This document shows, in pieces, positions 6,400 to 9,096 of a stretch of DNA of 9,096 nt. Every line of letters begins with the position of its first letter. Position 1 is the first letter of the stretch. The stretch spans positions 1 to 9,096 of the forward strand of contig CALHVH010000252.1 of NCBI GenBank assembly GCA_938039225.1, written 5' to 3'. Both the position numbers and the translations under genes were made by a program. The stretch is from an uncultured Gammaproteobacteria bacterium (lineage in GTDB: Bacteria > Pseudomonadota > Gammaproteobacteria > Steroidobacterales > JABDMI01). The notes beneath the pieces were generated by a model. That model searched no databases, was not told where the DNA came from, and worked only from the letters and a program-made list of their open reading frames with translations.

Positions 6400-7790
6400 A
6401 GTTCATCTGCGCTTAATAAGACATTTAACAAATTGTCTTGAAAGCTAATATTGCCAGCAAGCTTGTCATGTTTTTCACATAGAAATAAAGAATAATCCAA
6501 GGGGAAATTGCTATATCTGTGTCGTCTCACTGTAGGGTCAAAAGATTGTCTGGCAAGAAGAGAGGCCTTGGTTACGCGTCCATCTCCGGGCTCTAATAAA
6601 ATTTGTTTATAGTCAACACCAGGCACCGGTTTTGTAATTTCCTTTGGACTAAAGCGTAATTCAAAATTCTCAGATTGGGTTTCTTCTAAAAGGGCTCTTG
6701 CTGGAGTCAGTTCGCAATTGCCGCCAAACACAATAAAAGAAACCTTGGTTTTAGGTAGGGGAACCGTTAATGACCATGTAAAACGTCTGGCTCGTTCCAG
6801 TTGAATGTGCATGAATTTTTCTAGAGTTTCAAAAGAATTATTTTGATGATCTTCTGGATTGATGGATTCTAAATAGTTTCGACGTTGAGGTTCAAATATT
6901 CCTAGCTTCATATCTCGCCAAAAATCGATGTCAAAAACATCGCGCTTTAAGGTATTACCATTCATGTCAGTTAACCAATCATTGAGAGCATGTGGTAGTA
7001 GTTGGTACATACTTGGAAAACTTGCTAGAGTACTTGCTGGCATGCGTTTCAAGCCAATTTTTTCGCCATTATGTAAGGCATTTACTGTGCTTATGGCGCC
7101 AAAGTTTGGTGTTCCTAATAATATCACCCGTCGAACATTGTCAGCGCCTTTGTTGTTTATAGGAAAGTCATTGTCATTCAGCACATCGACTGTGCTGTAT
7201 CGAATATAGTACCTCGCAATCAAGCCGCCCATACTATGGGCTACAATGTCTACTTTTAGTTCGGGATTTGCATGTTGTTTTTTGACGGCTTCAATAAAGT
7301 CGTGCAATTGTTTGGCGCTTTCAACATTATCTTGTCGCCAGTCATAACTGAAAATATACAAGCTTTGTTGTTTCTTGGGTTTTTGCTTTAGCGAGGCAGG
7401 TGTATATCCGCCAGCGTTGATCAGTGTATCGCGAATTTTTCCATAAAAGTCTTGTCCTACGGCTCTATCGGTTATGCCTGAAACCGTATATTCTGAATCC
7501 TCAATACGTAAACTCTCGGGATTAATTTTGTTAAGTAGGTAACTGTAGTTGCTAAAAAGAATATTTTTTACTGGACCAGGCCATATCTCAATCCCACTGG
7601 CTTTGTTATTTAGACGCGAGCCGGTAATGCCATGAATTAAAATGACCGGAGGTTGATCAGGGTTGCCTTTTTGTATGGCATAGAGTTTTTCAAGATTTGG
7701 CTTTTCAGAACTCAGACTAGTACATGCACTTAACATTAATAGGCTAAAATAGATTATTAAATGAAAGTAATATCGGCTTTTAATTTTCAT
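6396..7790 (-). CDS. Lipoprotein alpha/beta hydrolase, LCAT-like lipase/acyltransferase
   Basis: Probably an outer-membrane-anchored lipase, phospholipase or acyltransferase. Residues 1-23 are a lipoprotein signal with lipobox LSAC and Cys23; Thr24 at +2 does not signal inner-membrane retention. The hydrolase domain begins with VILIHGITGSRL (49-60, oxyanion region). It continues with the LCAT-family YDWR signature (149-152) and the nucleophile elbow DIVAHSMGGLIARYY (181-195, Ser186). LLGTPNFG follows at 224-231. The late motif GDGRVTKASL (402-411) corresponds to the LCAT-family GDGTV-type segment and points to Asp403 as the catalytic acid. His441 in CEKHDKLAGN is the likely base. ATG 7790 gives a perfect signal peptide. 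The gene is convergent with coaX and divergent from the SPOR gene, so it is a separate transcription unit. The substrate is not predictable. Confidence 0.88.
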   Translation of the reverse strand: MKIKSRYYFHLIIYFSLLMLSACTSLSSEKPNLEKLYAIQKGNPDQPPVILIHGITGSRLNNKASGIEIWPGPVKNILFSNYSYLLNKINPESLRIEDSEYTVSGITDRAVGQDFYGKIRDTLINAGGYTPASLKQKPKKQQSLYIFSYDWRQDNVESAKQLHDFIEAVKKQHANPELKVDIVAHSMGGLIARYYIRYSTVDVLNDNDFPINNKGADNVRRVILLGTPNFGAISTVNALHNGEKIGLKRMPASTLASFPSMYQLLPHALNDWLTDMNGNTLKRDVFDIDFWRDMKLGIFEPQRRNYLESINPEDHQNNSFETLEKFMHIQLERARRFTWSLTVPLPKTKVSFIVFGGNCELTPARALLEETQSENFELRFSPKEITKPVPGVDYKQILLEPGDGRVTKASLLARQSFDPTVRRHRYSNFPLDYSLFLCEKHDKLAGNISFQDNLLNVLLSADEL

Positions 7791-7794
7791 GAGT

Positions 7795-7824
7795 TTGGTA
7801 TTTTCATTAACATTTAACTACAAA
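7795..7824 (+). promoter_or_regulatory. Possible promoter of the SPOR-domain gene
   Basis: TTGGTA (7795-7800) and TACAAA (7819-7824) are 18 bp apart, each matching 4 of 6 consensus bases, in the 50-bp divergent spacer. They would place transcription start about 10 bases before ATG 7841. Weak evidence. Confidence 0.25.
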
Positions 7825-7840
7825 GAGTACTGTATTAAAC

Positions 7841-8563
7841 ATGAACTGGCGAACTGTGAGCTTATTACTTATTCTAGCAAACCTGTTTTATTGGGCTTGG
7901 ACCGCATGGATTGTTCAGCCTAATATTGTTGGTTTAGAAGATCATCGCATTGAGAGTGTGCCCAAATTGGTATTGATTTCGCAGGGAGAACTAGAGGCCC
8001 AAAAAGCGAATACCAACGCCTTTGTGGCAAAGCCGGTGGAAATTAGCCCCGACTCTGTACCAACTGGGGTGAGTGCGAGTCTTAGTGTGAATACTGAGCC
8101 TGCAGGACTGATATGCCAGCGAATTGGTAGCTTTATTGATGATCAAGTTGCAACCGCAGCCGCACAGTGGTTAAGGCAAGAAGGTATTCAAGCGCAGAAA
8201 AAAGCGGGCAAAGAGAAAGTTACAGGCTTTTGGGTGTATTTACCAAAATATCCCGTTCGCGATGCAGCGGTACAAGTAGTCGAGGCCTTGCGCGAAAAGG
8301 GAATTGATGATCTTTTTATCGAGACTTCGGCCCCTTATACCAACAGTGTGTCTCTGGGCTTGTATTTACAGCGCTCAGGCGCAGAGAGGAGAGCTCGACA
8401 AATTCAGGTTTTAGGCTACCCGACACGAATTGGTAATAAAGACACTGAGCAACAAGTGTTTTGGGTGGATATTCAGGTCGAATCAGGCCGCGAAATCCCA
8501 TTGAATCGACTTCAAGCTCCAGTTGGTCAGGTTCAGAGGCTCAAAATTAGGGCTTGTGAATAA
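7841..8563 (+). CDS. Membrane-anchored SPOR-domain-like protein
   Basis: An inner-membrane protein with a short cytoplasmic N-terminus, one transmembrane helix (about 5-26) and a periplasmic part. After a low-complexity linker (about 50-88) comes a SPOR-like domain starting at LICQRIGSF (90-98). It is followed by a helix with AAAQWLRQEGI (106-116) and the strand FWVYLP (130-135). The rest contains helix VVEALREKGIDD (146-157), then FIETSAPY and SLGLY (159-175), the pattern seen in SPOR proteins encoded beside coaX and the tRNA-tuf cluster in Pseudomonas relatives. SPOR domains bind denuded peptidoglycan glycans, usually at division sites; that role is inferred here. The tail (about 180-240) looks like a second alpha/beta segment. 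The spacing to the upstream lipase (50 bp, divergent) means an own promoter. No clear Shine-Dalgarno is seen before ATG 7841. No catalytic motif is visible. Confidence 0.82.
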   Translation: MNWRTVSLLLILANLFYWAWTAWIVQPNIVGLEDHRIESVPKLVLISQGELEAQKANTNAFVAKPVEISPDSVPTGVSASLSVNTEPAGLICQRIGSFIDDQVATAAAQWLRQEGIQAQKKAGKEKVTGFWVYLPKYPVRDAAVQVVEALREKGIDDLFIETSAPYTNSVSLGLYLQRSGAERRARQIQVLGYPTRIGNKDTEQQVFWVDIQVESGREIPLNRLQAPVGQVQRLKIRACE

Positions 8564-8573
8564 TAGTAAAAAT

Positions 8574-8605
8574 GCCGATATTCAGCTGATTGGTCTTATT
8601 TTTGT
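8574..8605 (+). terminator. Weak possible terminator after the SPOR gene
   Basis: GCCGAT (8574-8579) can pair with ATTGGT (8589-8594) through two G-T wobbles, followed by a T-rich stretch (8596-8610). The stem is short and weak, so read-through into the tRNA region is possible. Confidence 0.25.
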
Positions 8606-8667
8606 TTGTTTCTCTGTGACATTAAAAAAAGTAAAAAAATATTTTCTCTTAAATTTGTAAATTTGGC

Positions 8668-8703
8668 TTGCAGCAAGCTAGTTTTGTCAATAGAATGCGC
8701 GAC
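8668..8703 (+). promoter_or_regulatory. Promoter of tRNA-Thr with GC-rich discriminator
   Basis: TTGCAG (8668-8673) and TAGAAT (8691-8696) are 17 bp apart, followed by GCGCGAC. The -10 matches 5 of 6 bases. A-tracts (8624-8630, 8633-8639) and AT-rich DNA lie upstream as a likely UP element. A GC-rich discriminator before a stable RNA gene is the known hallmark of stringent (ppGpp) control. The start near 8703 leaves about 12 bases of leader. Confidence 0.7.
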
Positions 8704-8714
8704 CTTGATAGATT

Positions 8715-8790
8715 GCCGGTGTAGCTCAGTTGGTAGAGCGGCTGATTTGTAATCAGCGGGTCGGGGGTTCAAATCCTCTCGCCGGCTCCA
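8715..8790 (+). tRNA. tRNA-Thr(UGU)
   Basis: A complete cloverleaf. The acceptor GCCGGTG (8715-8721) pairs with 8780-8786 (one G-T). The D arm includes AGTTGGTA (8728-8735). The anticodon stem GCTGA/TCAGC encloses TTTGTAA with anticodon TGT at 8748-8750. The variable loop has 5 bases, the T loop is TTCAAAT (8768-8774), the discriminator is T8787 and CCA is encoded (8788-8790). It reads ACA-type threonine codons and matches thrU of the E. coli thrU-tyrU-glyT-thrT-tufB operon in type and position. Unlike that operon, it is followed directly by a terminator. Confidence 0.97.
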
Positions 8791-8802
8791 GTTTATAAGT
8801 AG

Positions 8803-8826
8803 AAAGCGGCCTATTGCCGCTTTTTT
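8803..8826 (+). terminator. Rho-independent terminator after tRNA-Thr
   Basis: A perfect 8-bp stem, AAAGCGGC (8803-8810) with GCCGCTTT (8816-8823), has loop CTATT and a run of six T (8821-8826), followed by more T. It begins 13 bases after the tRNA CCA end, so tRNA-Thr appears to be a single-gene transcript. Confidence 0.92.
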
Positions 8827-8868
8827 CTTGTTTTTGAGCTTTGAATTAACTGAAATGACTCAAAAATC

Positions 8869-8893
8869 CACACAAATTTGCATAATTTGTGTG
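8869..8893. repeat. Perfect 10-bp inverted repeat between the two tRNA genes
   Basis: CACACAAATT (8869-8878) and AATTTGTGTG (8884-8893) are exact reverse complements around TGCAT. The structure lies downstream of the tRNA-Thr terminator and upstream of the tRNA-Tyr promoter, with no T tract, so a terminator role is unlikely. It may be a regulator site or part of a small RNA. Confidence 0.6.
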
Positions 8894-8894
8894 C

Positions 8895-8915
8895 ATTGCA
8901 GTAAAACGCTGCAAT
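8895..8915. repeat. Perfect 7-bp inverted repeat adjoining the first
   Basis: ATTGCAG (8895-8901) and CTGCAAT (8909-8915) are exact reverse complements around a 7-nt loop, one base after the preceding repeat ends. An A-rich tract (8922-8937) follows, so it is not an intrinsic terminator on the plus strand. Confidence 0.5.
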
Positions 8916-8973
8916 TACTTGAAAAAAATAAAAAAAATTGATTCGAAAGGCTCTTAAATATGAGCGTTTTGAG

Positions 8974-9009
8974 TTGACACTCGACAAGAACCGTACGACA
9001 ATGTGCGGC
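8974..9009 (+). promoter_or_regulatory. Strong promoter of tRNA-Tyr with GC-rich discriminator
   Basis: A consensus TTGACA (8974-8979) lies 17 bp from GACAAT (8997-9002), followed by the GC-rich GTGCGGC discriminator typical of stringently controlled stable-RNA promoters. A-tracts (8922-8928, 8931-8937) lie upstream. The start near 9009 leaves about 10 bases before the tRNA. It probably drives tRNA-Tyr and whatever follows beyond the window, by analogy tRNA-Gly, tRNA-Thr and tufB. Confidence 0.85.
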
Positions 9010-9019
9010 TTGCATGCGA

Positions 9020-9096
9020 GGAGGGGTGGCCGAGTGGTTAAAGGCGACGGACTGTAAATCCGTTCTCTCAGAGTACGCAGGTTCGAATCCTGCCCC
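9020..9096 (+). tRNA. tRNA-Tyr(GUA), truncated by the window end
   Basis: The acceptor GGAGGGG (9020-9026) is followed by a D arm. The anticodon stem ACGGA/TCCGT encloses CTGTAAA with anticodon GTA at 9054-9056. The extra arm is long (9064-9076, CTC/GAG stem), as expected for bacterial tRNA-Tyr, a class II tRNA. The T arm GCAGG-TTCGAAT-CCTGC spans 9077-9093. Only the first three bases of the 3' acceptor strand (9094-9096) are present; the last acceptor bases, discriminator and CCA lie beyond the window. Order after tRNA-Thr(UGU) matches E. coli thrU-tyrU. Confidence 0.95.

Noticed and set aside
6928..7209. 93-codon plus-strand open frame inside the lipase gene
   Set aside because: It is antisense to a well-supported hydrolase domain, has no recognisable motif and no credible ribosome binding site.
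8564..8714. Riboswitch or small protein gene between the SPOR gene and tRNA-Thr
   Set aside because: Only AT-rich sequence, a weak hairpin and the tRNA promoter are visible; no riboswitch core or plausible short coding frame was found.
8715..9096. tRNA genes as an integration site for a genomic island
   Set aside because: No integrase, no repeated tRNA 3' end and no phage-like gene is present; the tRNA context fits the ordinary thrU-tyrU neighbourhood.

Overview
The window looks like chromosomal DNA from an AT-rich marine gammaproteobacterium. Three observations support this. First, a lipoprotein alginate lyase sits at the left end. Second, the right end holds a conserved block (plsY, birA, coaX, a SPOR-domain membrane protein, then tRNA-Thr(UGU) and tRNA-Tyr(GUA)). 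From general knowledge, that block resembles the birA-coaX-tRNA-tufB neighbourhood of Pseudomonas-like bacteria and the thrU-tyrU(-glyT-thrT-tufB) order of E. coli. Third, all encoded proteins resemble gammaproteobacterial types. Genus cannot be given from the sequence alone.

Left region (1-1839, plus strand): the 3' end of a secreted beta-sandwich protein is followed by a Rho-independent terminator. Next comes a PL7 alginate lyase with a lipobox and a VCBS-type repeat. This is the accessory, polysaccharide-degrading part. It meets the rest of the window at a convergent spacer (1840-2042) carrying nested, partly mutually exclusive inverted repeats.

Middle region: a minus-strand pair (2043-4105) holds an unrecognised 378-aa protein and, a few bases downstream, a diacylglycerol-kinase-family lipid kinase. 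A 53-bp divergent spacer separates them from plsY (TTG start, with a 5-codon minicistron overlapping it). plsY overlaps birA by 4 bp, and coaX follows 9 bp later, so plsY-birA-coaX is a likely operon. An outer-membrane-type LCAT-like lipase lies on the minus strand, tail to tail with coaX.

Right region: the SPOR gene is divergent from the lipase. It is followed by two tRNA genes, each with its own promoter carrying a GC-rich discriminator. A strong intrinsic terminator and two extra perfect inverted repeats separate them.

Functional theme: several genes touch glycerolipids. PlsY acylates glycerol-3-phosphate, the kinase would phosphorylate a lipid such as diacylglycerol, and the lipase would cleave acyl esters. 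Alongside sit cofactor genes (biotin attachment, CoA synthesis) that serve fatty-acid synthesis. I saw no mobile element, CRISPR array, phage gene or clear undescribed system. The best leads are the Thr-for-Arg substitution in the BirA biotin loop, the unrecognised 378-aa family, and the tRNA spacer architecture.
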